In this document: piece by piece, positions 1 through 10,657 of the stretch
Layout of the letters: every line of letters begins with the position of its first letter
Position numbering within the stretch: the first letter of the stretch is position 1
Source: Brevipalpus yothersi
Taxonomy: Eukaryota; Arthropoda; Arachnida; Trombidiformes; Tenuipalpidae
Assembly: GCA_003956705.1 (NCBI GenBank)
Contig: QZCP01000242.1
Span: 29,663 to 93,662, forward strand
Direction of reading: 5' to 3'
Length of the DNA: 64,000 bases
Notes under the pieces: model-generated
What the model saw: only the letters and a program-made list of their open reading frames with translations
Told to the model about the DNA's origin: nothing
Databases searched by the model: none
Made by a program: the position numbers and the translations under genes

Positions 1-971
1 TCTCTCTTTCCCTCTCTCTTTCTCTTCCTCTCCTTCTTTTATCCCACTAGATATCGAGATGGAGAGATCAAAGTTACTGTTGAAAACATTCGCCATTTGT
101 AATTCAAATGTGAAACGATCAACAAGTTCTATCAAAATTTGAACGTGATCAACGTGACTTTTTGTCACTATTTCACACTCGATGAGGCTCTCATGATTAT
201 CATTTCATATTAAAATCATTTCAGGAAATTGGACCAATTCACATTTAATGATGAATGATTCTTTTATTCGCACAACACTTGTGAATCAATTTATTCATCT
301 TTAACACTACAACATGTGGTGGTGGGGGAAGCTCGATCAGAAAACGATTCACGAATGAGAAACAAATTAAGACATCTTCTTTCTAAAATTGAATTGATTC
401 TCTTTTTACTTTTCAACCGCCCGAATATCGAAGCTTGCTGTATTGAAAAACTTGCTCGATAGAAAATTTTTATGATCCCAAAAATTATAACCATCTCGAA
501 TGGCAATTTTTTCTCTTTTCCCAGCGTGTCATAAGAAAAAATTCCTAATGACGTGAAAATATATGGTTATCGAGTGATTAGAATGCACAAGGAAACTATC
601 AATGCGCTTGATCTGAAGACATTTCTTTCGCATAATCGTATGAGAACCTTGGTAAATCAAGGGTTTCACTGATTCCATTCGGAAAAAGAATATTCGATCT
701 TATGAAGGTTATATTCGTACTCATTTCGATTGACTGAAAGAAAGAAATCTAGAGATAGAAAAATTGATCGAGTCTTGATCGCATCCAACTTTTATTCTCT
801 CTTACTGAGAATCATTCAATTCATATCAGCTCCTGAAAGCCTGACCCAGGAGTGAAAACAACACTCACAATCACAGTCGTTTCGTAAGATGATGACCACT
901 TGATGGGAGACAAAATAGATACAAACTTGTGCAAACTGTTATCAATGGAATTTTGTAAATAAAAGATCAAT
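1..971. other. No recognisable gene (left edge)
   Basis: AT-rich sequence with a CT-rich start. No reading frame here resembles a known family and no splice-bounded coding exon was found. It lies downstream of the minus-strand AROS-like gene and probably holds its 3' UTR plus intergenic DNA. Confidence 0.5.
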
Positions 972-1555
972 TTATCTAAGTTGGCGTAAATATCTCTTGA
1001 AGTCTTCATCTGTTACAAAATTTGTTTGATCAAGCTTTTGCTCTTCCGATGGGACATCCATTTTTCCCATCTTTTGAAGCAATTTGGTGGCCAAACTGTT
1101 ATCAATTTTGATAGATCTAACTTTCTTTATCGTTCTAATATTATCTCTTGTTCTATCCTCAGTCTTTTGACGCCGATAATTTTCCAGTCTTGAGTGATCT
1201 GGAGTCAATCCATAGCAACTTAGTTTCAATCTTGATTTTCTCTTCGCTGATTCTCCAGCTATCAGTGACTCACTGCCATGCTTTGTGTCATTCTTCACAG
1301 ATGTTTTTTTGGTTCTCCTCGAATCTGGAGGACCTCGATCTGATAAAAAGGAAATCATATCAATAATGAACACAAGAAATAATTGAGAGGTTAATAACCA
1401 TACTCATATGCTCCAATGTGACAAGCGAATGAATAGTATTTGGATCATAAAACAAAGAGGAATAAAAACTTACCTTTAATCTTTTTAGACTTATCTTCAT
1501 CATCATCATCAGAATCAACCAAATGAACAGCTTTTCTCACTAAACCTTTAGACAT
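972..1555 (-). CDS. RPS19BP1: AROS / RPS19BP1-like nucleolar protein
   Basis: Two exons (1555-1474 and 1339-972) joined by a GTAAGT...CAG intron give 149 residues. The start is the ATG at 1555, followed by an acidic run (DSDDDDED) and basic KR-rich sequence. The C-terminal half matches the active regulator of SIRT1 family (40S ribosomal protein S19-binding protein 1): a basic NIRTIKKVRS stretch, a predicted helix, and the family's terminal TxEDFxxF-type motif, seen here as VTDEDFKRYLRQL. Family members are small nucleolar proteins tied to 40S subunit assembly and SIRT1 regulation. The family is poorly conserved, so the call rests on the C-terminal motif, the basic composition and the length (human about 136 residues). 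Confidence 0.7.
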
Positions 1556-2443
1556 TTTTCTTTCAAGTAAAAAACAGAGCAAAAAATACACGTGAATCGA
1601 GGTGAAAAGTTCGCGATACTTTTTCACTCCTCACTTGATCCACATGGCAAAGATTGTGAAAAAAACTGCTCTACACAAGTGCTTTAAAATCATTCAAATA
1701 ACCATGCTGCTTGTTTTGCTAACAAGACAGTTGCTATGATAAGCTGGAAACTTTTCACCCGATATTCGAATTGGCCATTGATTTCAATTTGTCATGATTT
1801 GGAATGTCAGGATTTTTACAAGTTAAAATTATGGGGACAATGGGCTTAGCAACTGTTGATAGATTTTCTCTCTCTCTCTCTCTCTACAATTTATCCATCG
1901 ATTGATGATGAGAAACAGTGATCTAGCTCATTGTTTTCTCACACCTCTTTTACTTCTTTGAAGAAAGTTTTCCGCCAATTTCTCGCTCTTTGTTTCCATT
2001 GCCCTTGCTCTGTAATCAGATTTAATCAGGCCGTTAATGAAGGAAATGAATCAGAATTTGAGGGAGATTTTACACACACACACACTCTCTCTTCCCTTCA
2101 ATTATCTAGTCTGGAGCTGAATTTAACTGGATTAAAAAATTTTTGGCCTCAGTTGGACTCGATCAGCTTCACCGTTGAATTTAATGGTGTTGCTGGTCGA
2201 GTCCAGCTCTAGACAAGAAATTTTTTAATCCGCTTTGATTCGATTGTGAACTTTTCATATTCTAGGTAGTGCTGAGTTCATGGACAAGTTGTCGAATTAT
2301 ATAGATAATTCTGGTAATGAAACTCAGTTAAAGTCCAAATCTGGACATATATTTTGACTCACCCAGTAGCATGTAATAATGATTTCTTTTGCTTTTAAGC
2401 ACGTGCCTCCGATGTGTTAGTAGAGAAGAATAGAGTTGCTTGA
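1556..2443. other. Intergenic region with hairpin
   Basis: No supported gene. It contains a short CT run near 1870, an ACAC run near 2073 and a strong inverted repeat (2129-2231, listed separately). Confidence 0.5.
2129..2231. repeat. Imperfect inverted repeat / hairpin, about 48-bp arms
   Basis: The left arm (2129-2176) begins GGATTAAAAAATTT. The right arm (2183-2231) is its reverse complement with scattered mismatches and small bulges. The loop is only about 6 nt. The transcript of either strand would fold into a long hairpin. It could be a microRNA-like or endo-siRNA precursor, or a short palindromic (foldback) transposon. The loop is shorter than in typical animal pre-miRNAs. Confidence 0.6.
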
Positions 2444-2812
2444 TCAATCATCGAAATCATCAGGAAAGCAGGTCAAATTGCTGTCAATACTTTCTAAGAA
2501 CTTGGCAACAAGGGTAGTTAATTTGAAGATCATCAATTCGCGATTTTGATCCAAATTAGATTCGTGAATTGGATGACAAGATCGATGTTCTGGAGTGAAT
2601 TTTATCTGCGGATTATCCGGATCAATCTCCAAATATGAATCATCGTCAATTAGAACTGACATGATCGGCTCTCGGAGCGCATTAATAAGAAACAATTTGG
2701 CTGGTCTTATATTTTCGATGTAAGATTTGTAAACCCGATAAAATGCACAAGATCCCTGGCGAAAAAGACGTCGAGAATTGTCACATGAAGCAATTTGGCG
2801 AGTCAAAAAAAT
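2444..2812 (-). pseudogene. GAPVD1/RME-6 RasGAP-domain fragment
   Basis: An open frame of about 122 codons matches part of the RasGAP domain of GAPVD1 (RAP6/RME-6, an endocytic Rab5 GEF with an N-terminal GAP domain). The recognisable pieces are SRRLFRQGSCAFYRVYK, then KLFL..ALREPIM..L..DD.YLEIDP and a terminal FLESIDSNLTCFP. In GAPVD1 the domain continues for well over 100 residues, but here a TGA follows five codons after CFP. No donor site precedes it. The upstream edge could be a splice acceptor (CAAAG at 2813). No other GAPVD1 exon (VPS9 domain, N-terminus) is visible nearby, and the initiation codon would be non-ATG. I read it as an orphan duplicated exon, hence a pseudogene. Confidence 0.6.
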
Positions 2813-3169
2813 CTTTGAAAATATTTTCCAAAAAATATCTGTTGTTTACCATATATTACCATGGCGACCTCGAGATAAGATGCTGACATGAGTGAAGAGC
2901 AAAAAGTAGCTCTACTCAGAGTAGACTACTCTTTGGTGAAGAGAGAGCTCTCAATAATAGAGACTTATTGATACAATTTTCATCTTTTGATTAAATGAAA
3001 TAGATAAAAATGAGATAATACACATGATGGCCAAGGCCAATATAGTTATGTTTGATTTTTGGTGAAACAGTGGAGAGATTTTAAGATGATGATCAATAAC
3101 TAGTTGCAAGTATATCATTCTGTGTGTTTTTTGCTTGACTGCCTGTACACTCAAGTCATCAACACCACA

Positions 3170-4660
3170 ATGAGAACCTTAGTAATAGGAATTGGCAATA
3201 TGACCATGGGTCTAGCGGCTGGCATTTATTATGGTAAGTTACTTTACCTATGGATCATTTGTGGTGTGATCGGGGATTGATTCTTTGTGAACATTCTAAT
3301 TAACCATATGCAAACAAAGAAGCTTCTGCAAAGTTTTGTTTTGATTTTGAACTCATTCTCTCTTTTTCTTCATGATTTCAACATCGTGAATCAGTTTCAC
3401 ATGATGATACACAGTATTGTCTTACGATAACTGTTTCCGTTTCATGAGCATGTTTACATGGCTAATGATGCATTGTGCATGCTAGTCATCTTAGAATTTT
3501 TATGCATAATGCACCAATGCAGAACCTGAGATCAGGAAGCTTACAGACAGAAATGAGACAAGCTCGCCAGCGAGATTAGTTCCGATTCTTGAAATATCTG
3601 AGACATCTCATCTACATAATCAAGATAACTGACATTCTTCTCTTTTCTACCTAAAAGAAAAACACAGACAGCAGTTCAGTTTGAATGCTGCAACACCAGT
3701 TATTCCTTCGCCCGATGTTGCAGTGCCTCCAATCATCGAGCCCTCATCAAAGCCAGTGGACAACAAGCTAGCTCGAGTTGGCACAATCATGAGACATGGA
3801 TATCCAAGCTTCGATTCACTACGAACATTTGACAATTTTGTTCTCTCTTATGATCGTCGATTACGAGCTGCTGGCTGGGTTTTCGAACATATGACTCCAG
3901 AGAGTGTCACTTACAATCCTGAAATCAACCGTCAAAAGTGTGATTTTTTCGAAGATAAGGCTATTCATCCATTTTTTCGGGCCAAAAATGACGACTTCAA
4001 AGGAAGTGGCTATGATAGAGGTCACCTTGCTGCCGCTGGCAACCATCGTCTTTCCCAAGCTCATTGTGCCCAAACTTTTGTTCTTTCCAACATATCACCA
4101 CAAGGTGAGCCATGGGTAGACTCCAGGTTGACAATTTTAATCGAAAATTATATTTTTCTTCCTGAAACAGTCGGTCGTGGATTCAATAGAAATGTATGGA
4201 ATCGCCTCGAAAGATATGTGCGCTTTCGTGCAAGACGATCAAAGAATTTATGGTCATGCACTGGACCCTTATATCTACCGAGGTAATTTGACATTTGGCT
4301 CGCCAAAAGATTATTCTTTCACCAGTTATCTCATACAATATTCTCTTACTCTCAAGGTTCGAAAATGGAAAGAAATACATCAAATATGAAGTTATCGGTG
4401 AATCCGATGTATCTGTTCCAACCCACTTTTTTAAAGTTATTCTCGTAGAAAATAAGGATGGTTCTTTTGAGCTAGAATCATTCGTTATTCAAAATCGAGC
4501 TATGGATGACAATATCACTTTGGAAGCCTTCCATGTTCCCTTAGAAAGTATAGAACGAGCTGCTGGCTTTCTAATATTCGATAAGGTTAAGTCTATTAAA
4601 TCTGTCAACGAGAAAAAGCATATACAAATGTTTTTGAAAAAAGAATGCCAGAAAAATTAG
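3170..4660 (+). CDS. ENDOG: Endonuclease G, mitochondrial
   Basis: Four exons (3170-3233, 3658-4104, 4171-4282, 4357-4660) with GT-AG junctions give 308 residues. It is a DNA/RNA non-specific endonuclease of the betabeta-alpha metal family that resides in the mitochondrial intermembrane space and degrades DNA after release in apoptosis or during paternal mitochondrial elimination. The catalytic DRGH motif is intact in GSGYDRGHLAAAGNH, followed by LSNISPQ, a Leu-Glu-Arg-Tyr helix, CTGPLYLPR, the KYEVIGE strand and VPTHFFKV. The short N-terminus contains a hydrophobic segment (LVIGIG..MGLAAGIYY) suited to mitochondrial import and inner-membrane anchoring. The ATG in exon 1 is the first in frame. 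Length matches the family (human 297). Confidence 0.93.
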
Positions 4661-4904
4661 AGAATAATTTAAAATAGCTATTCAAAATTTTCATAATCGT
4701 TCAACATTATTCAATAATCATCACCATTGTGAATATTTCTATTTATGAAGTGAGATGACTGATAAAAAAAACTAACACCTCAAGTTGAAACTCCGACATT
4801 TGAACACACTTTGCTCCCAATTTCTGCCCTTGGAAACTTTAACCAGACCCTGTTGTGGAATCAGCTGCTTTAGTGAACTCTATCATGACTTTGGAAAGTG
4901 TTCT

Positions 4905-5818
4905 TTACGGTAGATTGGTTGTATCGAGAAGTAGAAAATGGCCAGTCATCTGCCCAGTAGTGAAGTCGACAACTGGACCAGTTCCTTCACGGTAATTGAA
5001 ACCATTTGACAGAATCCATGGTCCATTATCGATAGACATTTCAGTTCCAGCCAGATTATTCCAACCACAGAGACCATTTTCGAAGTTACAATAATGCAGA
5101 ATTTTAGATACACATCGGGCTCGATGACCAGAGAATATTCCATTTGGTTGGCATACACGTCGTGTGCTTCCAATTAGCTGCATGTGTCTAAATTCACAGG
5201 CAAATTCGATATCAGAACCGATTCGAAAATCGTTGCCTTTCATGACTACATGTTCTCTATGAAGAGGTTTTTTGCACTCTGTTGCTCCACAATGATATGA
5301 CAAGTTGATTTTCTCAATGTCTTTCGAAGTTGGATAACTTGCCGATCCAAGATCTTCTATGAGGACATTCTTACTGAGGGAACCATTGTCGAAGACTTGC
5401 CATCGCGCGAAAATTGATCAGATTTGTAATGCATCACAGAATAATAGTCATAGGATACATCTGGAGTTTCACTAATATGAGCACATTTCTTCTTAAAATC
5501 TGTGATATGAGCTGAATCGATATTTTCTTTGAGAACTCTAATGTAACGGTCTCTGTATGAACAATTATGTTCGTGCCAAAAGCTTAATGTATGAATGAGC
5601 TTATGAGAGACATCAAGTTTATTGAAACAATCGGTATCTAAACTCAAAAGTTGCTGTCCATTTCGTCGCCCAATATCAGACCAACATCCACCTTGTCTGG
5701 TTATTTTCATATGATCAATTGGACTTGGCACAGACAATTGTTGGAAGCGAATACAAGTTGATCGTTGAGTATCAATCATAGCTTTTTTAATTGCTGGTAT
5801 AAAGCTAGCTTGATCAAT
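4905..5818 (-). pseudogene. Astacin-like metalloprotease, broken (astacin-sushi-MAM)
   Basis: Reading down from 5818 there is a partial M12A astacin domain: KKAMIDTQRSTCIRF, the GGCWSDIGRRNGQQ stretch, a zinc site reading HKLIHTLSFWHEH, and the Met-turn SVMHY. Around 5360 the frame shifts by one base. The second frame continues with the end of the astacin domain, a sushi/CCP-like module (CxFxC...CV) and the first third of a MAM domain (CNFENGLCGWNN). The catalytic Glu of HExxH is Lys, so the product could not be a standard metalloprotease. The propeptide and N-terminal part of the catalytic domain are missing (TAG at 5819), and the MAM domain stops early. Frameshift, lost catalytic residue and truncation at both ends all indicate a pseudogene. 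Confidence 0.85.
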
Positions 5819-5856
5819 CTAAGGCTCTAAATATCTTGCTTCAAATTTGAGCTCAG

Positions 5857-7023
5857 TTATGAAGTATTAGCATTACCGCTACCAGCTAGCTTAGGCCCTC
5901 CGAAGTCTACACTGAATGTTCTTTGTAGCATTTCGTAGGTTAAGAGGGTGAAGCCAAACTGAGGTGAACTACGAAACATTCGTGCAGGGCCACCTTTCCA
6001 GAAGGCAGAGAATCCTTCTTCTTTGAGAATTTTTTTGGTGGCATCCATAACTCCACTATACGTTGTTTGGCCTTTCCTAGCTGCCACTTGAAGTCTAGTT
6101 TTTATCACATCAGCAGGAGTCACAAAATATGCAGCTGGTGCTCCTAGAGACACACAAAAATGAAAAATTCATCAACATGAAGAAAAGAAAGATTTCTACT
6201 CACCAGCTATAGTTGCGGCCAAAAGCAAGGGACCGAAACCAATATAACCATTTGAATCGGTAAAATATTTCTTCAAGTTCGCATAACAAGGAAAATATAT
6301 GCCTGAAAAAGGTATATCTCGAAGGAAACAAGCTCTAGAACCCTGAAGAGGCACGCAGAAAACATTAGAGAATTTGTAATTGAGGTTTCATTACAACATA
6401 CCTTATACAGTCCTTTGAATCCTAATTCTCTGATCACTGAATAGGCACTCACTTTAGGACCTGTTGAAATTTCACCGGCGACTTGAAGACGAATTTTTAC
6501 GATTTCCAAAGGATTAGTGAACATGACTTGGGAAGCTCCAGCCTAAAAATAGAATTTTGTTCATCATTAGCGTCATAAAAAATGATCATCGAATTTCTCT
6601 CTTGAGTCGCACACAAATACTTACACAGAAACCAGAGAAAATTTCCGCATACAGAGTAATCTCATTGTTTTTGTTGCTTAATTTACCTCTAACAAAATCG
6701 TTCACAGTCAACTTAATTGCTTTCTCTGGACAAACACCAACCAATTGAGGTAGAAGACCACGATACAATCCTAATACTCCTTCTCGTGTAACTACTTTTC
6801 TAAAACAATCAAAACTATTGCGATACACTAACTCTTGCACTGTAACACCAGATCTTTGATTTTGCATTCGAGTTTTGACCAAATCAATGGGATATACCAC
6901 AAAAGCTCCAGCAGCTCCGGCAACTGATCCTAAAGTGAACCGATATAAACTTTCTAAAATTTGAATAAATACACCTCTGGACACTTGATGAGGAGATATG
7001 TTTTCTTTGGCATTGGGATTCAT
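5857..7023 (-). CDS. Aralar/citrin-type mitochondrial carrier without EF-hands
   Basis: Four exons (7023-6625, 6542-6402, 6342-6204, 6143-5857) give 321 residues with three Solcar repeats. The signature PxDxxKxR motifs are visible as YPIDLVKTRMQNQ, TNPLEIVKIRLQVAGE and TPADVIKTRLQVAAR. Segments such as KNSFDCF-type FDCFRKVVTREG, PEKAIKLTVNDFVR and SSPQFGFTLLTYE place it with SLC25A12/13 (aspartate-glutamate exchangers of the malate-aspartate shuttle). Those proteins carry about 300 residues of N-terminal EF-hands. Here the ATG at 7023 is followed by only about 28 residues before the first helix, and no EF-hand exon is seen up to 9.8 kb. The retained introns argue against a retrocopy. It may be a partial gene duplicate, or the EF-hand exons lie beyond a long intron; a potential acceptor exists near 7070. 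Confidence 0.85.
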
Positions 7024-9796
7024 GGTATTAAAACATAAATTATCACCAGTCCAATAAATATTTCGGAAAACTGTGGATAAAAAATATATATATTCATCAG
7101 ACTATGGAAACAAATCTTAGAACTCAACATAGTTGCTCAATAGTTGCAGCAAGGTTACCTTGACAAGTTTGAGAGGCGATACAAAATTTGAACTATCTTC
7201 AGGCACACTTATCAATAATCTCTTGGATTTGAAAGACAATTACAATCAACACACATTCATGAAATAATTCAATATAAAACAATAATTTTTTGAACCCTAA
7301 ATTAGTAATATATACACATCATTGGAAGAAAGAGTTTATTAAAATTTTGTCTTGATGTTGAATACATTGAGCAACAATTGAATGAAGAAAAAAATAAAAT
7401 AACAACTAAAAGAAGAACTGTGTTTACTCAATCAGTAATCTTTCACTTTCTCATGAGAATCACCACGTGATGCTCATCATACATCGCCATCTCTCTTTCC
7501 TCTCTTTCTCTCCTCTCTCACTACTTGAACGAATCATAAACAAAATTGTTTATCGATTGTAGCAAAGATACACTAGGTCTGATTCATATTTTGTTCATTT
7601 TCATACCTAATCTATCGTTTTATCATGATTTAAGGGAGCTCATGATAGTTCCTATCGAAATCGGGAGTCTGTTTGTATCAATCATTTAGAAAAGAGCTGT
7701 ATAACCAAGATTATAACCTAGCTCCAGCAGCTTCGGCAAACGATTCTAAAGTGAACCCGTCAAAACTTCACAAAACTTGGATAAAAACACCTCTGGACAC
7801 TTCGGAGTTTAGTTATTGTAGTATTGAAATGCTTGAGAAATACTTCAGTTGTCTGGTGGACTTTCCCGTTGGACGGACAAATTTTCATTTCCAGGTATTT
7901 TCTAGAGGGAAAGTATGAAGAAAAACATGAGGTCACTCAGGTTCTCAGCATACAATGACCTTCAATAGAGCTTACTTGAATGGAAGTCCATCATCTTTCT
8001 TCTGTATTGCACCCAAAATGGCTCGATAAATTCGCAGAGAGATTGTACTCGAGAGGGATAGTAAGGGAACACATGCGACTAGTGAGATGATAGAGAAATA
8101 TGCCATCGAAAGAAGGATCAAAAGTTCGATCGCGAATAAAACACCACTCTCTTTGAGATCTTCCCGGTATATCAGGTGTGATACTATGGAAAAAAGAGTG
8201 AAGCCATCAGAATTTGATCAAAAACCATCGAATAAAAGTTTCTCTCTCTTTCTTAGTTCGAATAGAGTGCTGCTTGTTTAAATAAAATTTTATCTTCAAT
8301 CTTCATACTTTCAACCTCGGGTAAGGCATCCTGTAAATTTTTTAGATTCAAATTTGTAGATTCCTCCTAGACAATTTGAGCTTCCATTTTATGCCAAAAA
8401 ATCATATAATTGTGCAGGTAATTAGACTTGAAAGATACAATGTTCGAAATCGAACCTGTTAATGATCGGGATTCAAATGGGAGCAAAATGATACAGCATG
8501 ATACAACATGGGGGACACATAACAAGTGATCGAGAGAAAAATGTCAATGAACTTCGCCAAGAAACAGAGCAAAAGGGAGCATGTTGTGGAGGACATGGCA
8601 AGAACCAAGTTCAAGACCCCTCAAAACAACCAGCCACACATACATATACACACATAATTTGTGAGTCAAAAGTGGGTTTGGTTGGCATCTAAGGCAACAT
8701 GGGGATGGGGTGGCGAGACGGGGGTGCAAGGCTGGTGAGGAGGGAAGACTATGGAGGAACTCTATGGCCATGGTCATGTTGTAGAAAGGGAAACAATGGT
8801 TTCAATATTCTCTGGCACGCGCCATGTGACTAGGAGAACCCATCGAAGCAATTGTCAGATGAAACATAGCAACTTCTAGGAGAAAAATTTCAACATCACA
8901 ATCGATTCATGCACACGATAAAGGTATCAGCTAAACTTTCACTCTTCCAAAGTTTACAACATCTGTGAACCTTTTCGAGCACCATTCAACAGTAGCAGCA
9001 GTAAATCAACAATAAAAGAATCAGAGTACAAAAAAACGAAGAAGAGAAAGAGAAAAAAAACTTACCCTTCTTCTTGTTTCCTGGGGTGAGGCTTAAAACC
9101 AATACAGTCCATTTTGCACGTACAACTTTTCTACCAGTATTCAATAAAAATATTATAATTCAATCAATCGCACATGAAACACACACACACAACAAAGTCA
9201 CCGTAATAATATACACACATTGTAAATTAATTGGATACAAGCACAATGGTGATCGCATCAAATGATTGTGGAATGGATGCCGGAAGGCATCCAGTAGTAA
9301 GTCACATAACAACAACAACAACAGCATGTACAGCAAAACAGCTGTAGAGCAAATGTCCAAGACACATACACCTACAGTGTAGGTCCTACACATATACAGT
9401 ATCTCTGTGCTCCAAGAGCGTCAAGTCTTATGCGCCAGGATGCTGCCGCTAGGAGGCACTGTCTTGCCAGAGGACGCCGCCAGTAAGAACCGAATCTCGT
9501 TCTCAAACTACAGTAGTATGCCACTGTACTAGATCAGTTGCGTCTTTTAAAATTTTAGGACGCCTATTCCTGATTTTAGCGCCCTCTTTTTGGCATTAAT
9601 TTGAGAGCTCAGAAACGCCATCTGATGGTAGACGTTAAGGTTGATAATCAGATGACGAAAATGTGTTCAAACTGATATCAAAACAATTTCGAACTTGTCA
9701 ACTTTGTTTTATGTTAAATTGTTTTTTGGTGAAAAATTAATCGTTTCTCTTACAAGAAATGTTTTTATGAGAGCCATTTAAAGTTTTGTGTGGAAA
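7024..9796. other. Long stretch without a confirmed gene
   Basis: About 2.8 kb with one recognisable item, a decayed copy of carrier exon 1 (7720-7803). A short minus-strand ATG exon-like segment at about 9060-9111 ends in a good GTAAG donor, but no partner exon was recognised. CA/GTT-rich simple sequence occurs at 8636-8660, 9180-9192 and 9308-9325. Confidence 0.4.
7720..7803 (-). pseudogene. Decayed duplicate of the carrier's first exon
   Basis: The stretch starting at 7720 aligns with 6904-6987, inside exon 1 of the neighbouring aralar-like gene, in the same orientation (shared AGCTCCAGCAGCT, TAAAGTGAAC, ACACCTCTGGACACTT). Several substitutions and small indels separate the two, and the reading frame is not kept. 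It is a local partial duplication, with no sign of the flanking exons. Confidence 0.7.
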
Positions 9797-10528
9797 ATGA
9801 TCAAGATTGTGGGAAGTGTTCTCAGGAGTGAGGCTATTCTGCAAAGTCAACTTCCAAAAGTAAATCTCGTCCAATTCCGGTGTGCAAGTGAAGGGTTGCG
9901 AGGTTTTCGATTTGATTGGACTAAATTATTGGCAACCGGTGCCTTTTTGGGCTCAGCATTTTCCGCTCTCTACTATTATAAGAGACAGCGAGAGGATATA
10001 ATCCAGAAAAAGCTCTACAAATCTGTTGGCAAACCTGCAATCGGTGGTCCGTTCGATCTGATTGATCATACCGGTAAACCGTGTACTTCAAAAGATTTTC
10101 TTGGTAAATGGGTTCTGATATATTTTGGTTTCACACATTGTCCTGATGTGTGTCCTGAAGAATTGGAAAAGATTGTCAAAACAGTTGACTTGGTCGAGAA
10201 AAAAGTAGGAGAAGGTAAACTGATACCACTGTTCATCACTGTTGATCCAGACAGAGACTCACCACAAGCTATTGAGAAGTATATTAGGGAATTTTCTCCA
10301 AAAATTATCGGATTAACTGGTGACAAAAGAGCGATTGATAGTGTGACCAAGAGATATCGTGTCTATTATAGTCAAGGACCGAAGGATCGAGATGAAGACT
10401 ATATTGTTGATCACACGATAATCATGTATTTAATTAACCCAAAAGGTGAATTCCAAGAATACTTTGGCCAAAATAAGACTGCAGAAGAAATTGCCTCTCA
10501 GATACGTACCCTCATGAGGTTCACATAG
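9797..10528 (+). CDS. SCO1: SCO1/SCO2 cytochrome c oxidase copper chaperone
   Basis: A single exon of 243 residues starting at ATG 9797. It begins with a mitochondrial targeting region and one transmembrane helix (LLATGAFLGSAFSALYYY), then a thioredoxin-fold domain. The copper-binding CxxxC is present in FTHCPDVCPEEL and the distal ligand His in VDHTIIMYL. The family delivers copper to the CuA site of COX2 in the inner-membrane space. The FITVDPDRDSP strand and GLTGDKRAI loop are typical. Length is in the SCO range (SCO2 266, SCO1 301). A poly(A) signal AATAAA follows at 10557. SCO1 and SCO2 cannot be told apart by eye; most invertebrates have one gene. Confidence 0.95.
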   Translation: MIKIVGSVLRSEAILQSQLPKVNLVQFRCASEGLRGFRFDWTKLLATGAFLGSAFSALYYYKRQREDIIQKKLYKSVGKPAIGGPFDLIDHTGKPCTSKDFLGKWVLIYFGFTHCPDVCPEELEKIVKTVDLVEKKVGEGKLIPLFITVDPDRDSPQAIEKYIREFSPKIIGLTGDKRAIDSVTKRYRVYYSQGPKDRDEDYIVDHTIIMYLINPKGEFQEYFGQNKTAEEIASQIRTLMRFT

Positions 10529-10657
10529 AATATGAACAACTTGGTAGACGTTTGTAAATAAACTAAAGTTTTTGACTCTTATATAGTTTTTCTCTCAGAA
10601 TAGTGTTTTTGCATCCTCCCAGTGTTTGAGATTTATTGAAAGAAGTTACCCTTGGCC

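Noticed and set aside
8410..8470. tRNA-like GTTCGAAATCGAACC near 8450
   Set aside because: It is a small palindrome; no acceptor stem, anticodon arm or D-arm can be built around it.
8544..8777. Minus-strand 77-codon frame rich in Leu/Pro
   Set aside because: No ATG-supported homology, no splice partners and low-complexity composition. It is overlapped by an equally open plus-strand frame.
9060..9111. Minus-strand ATG exon-like segment ending in GTAAG
   Set aside because: A good donor, but no downstream exon could be found on the minus strand down to 7 kb and the peptide is not recognised.
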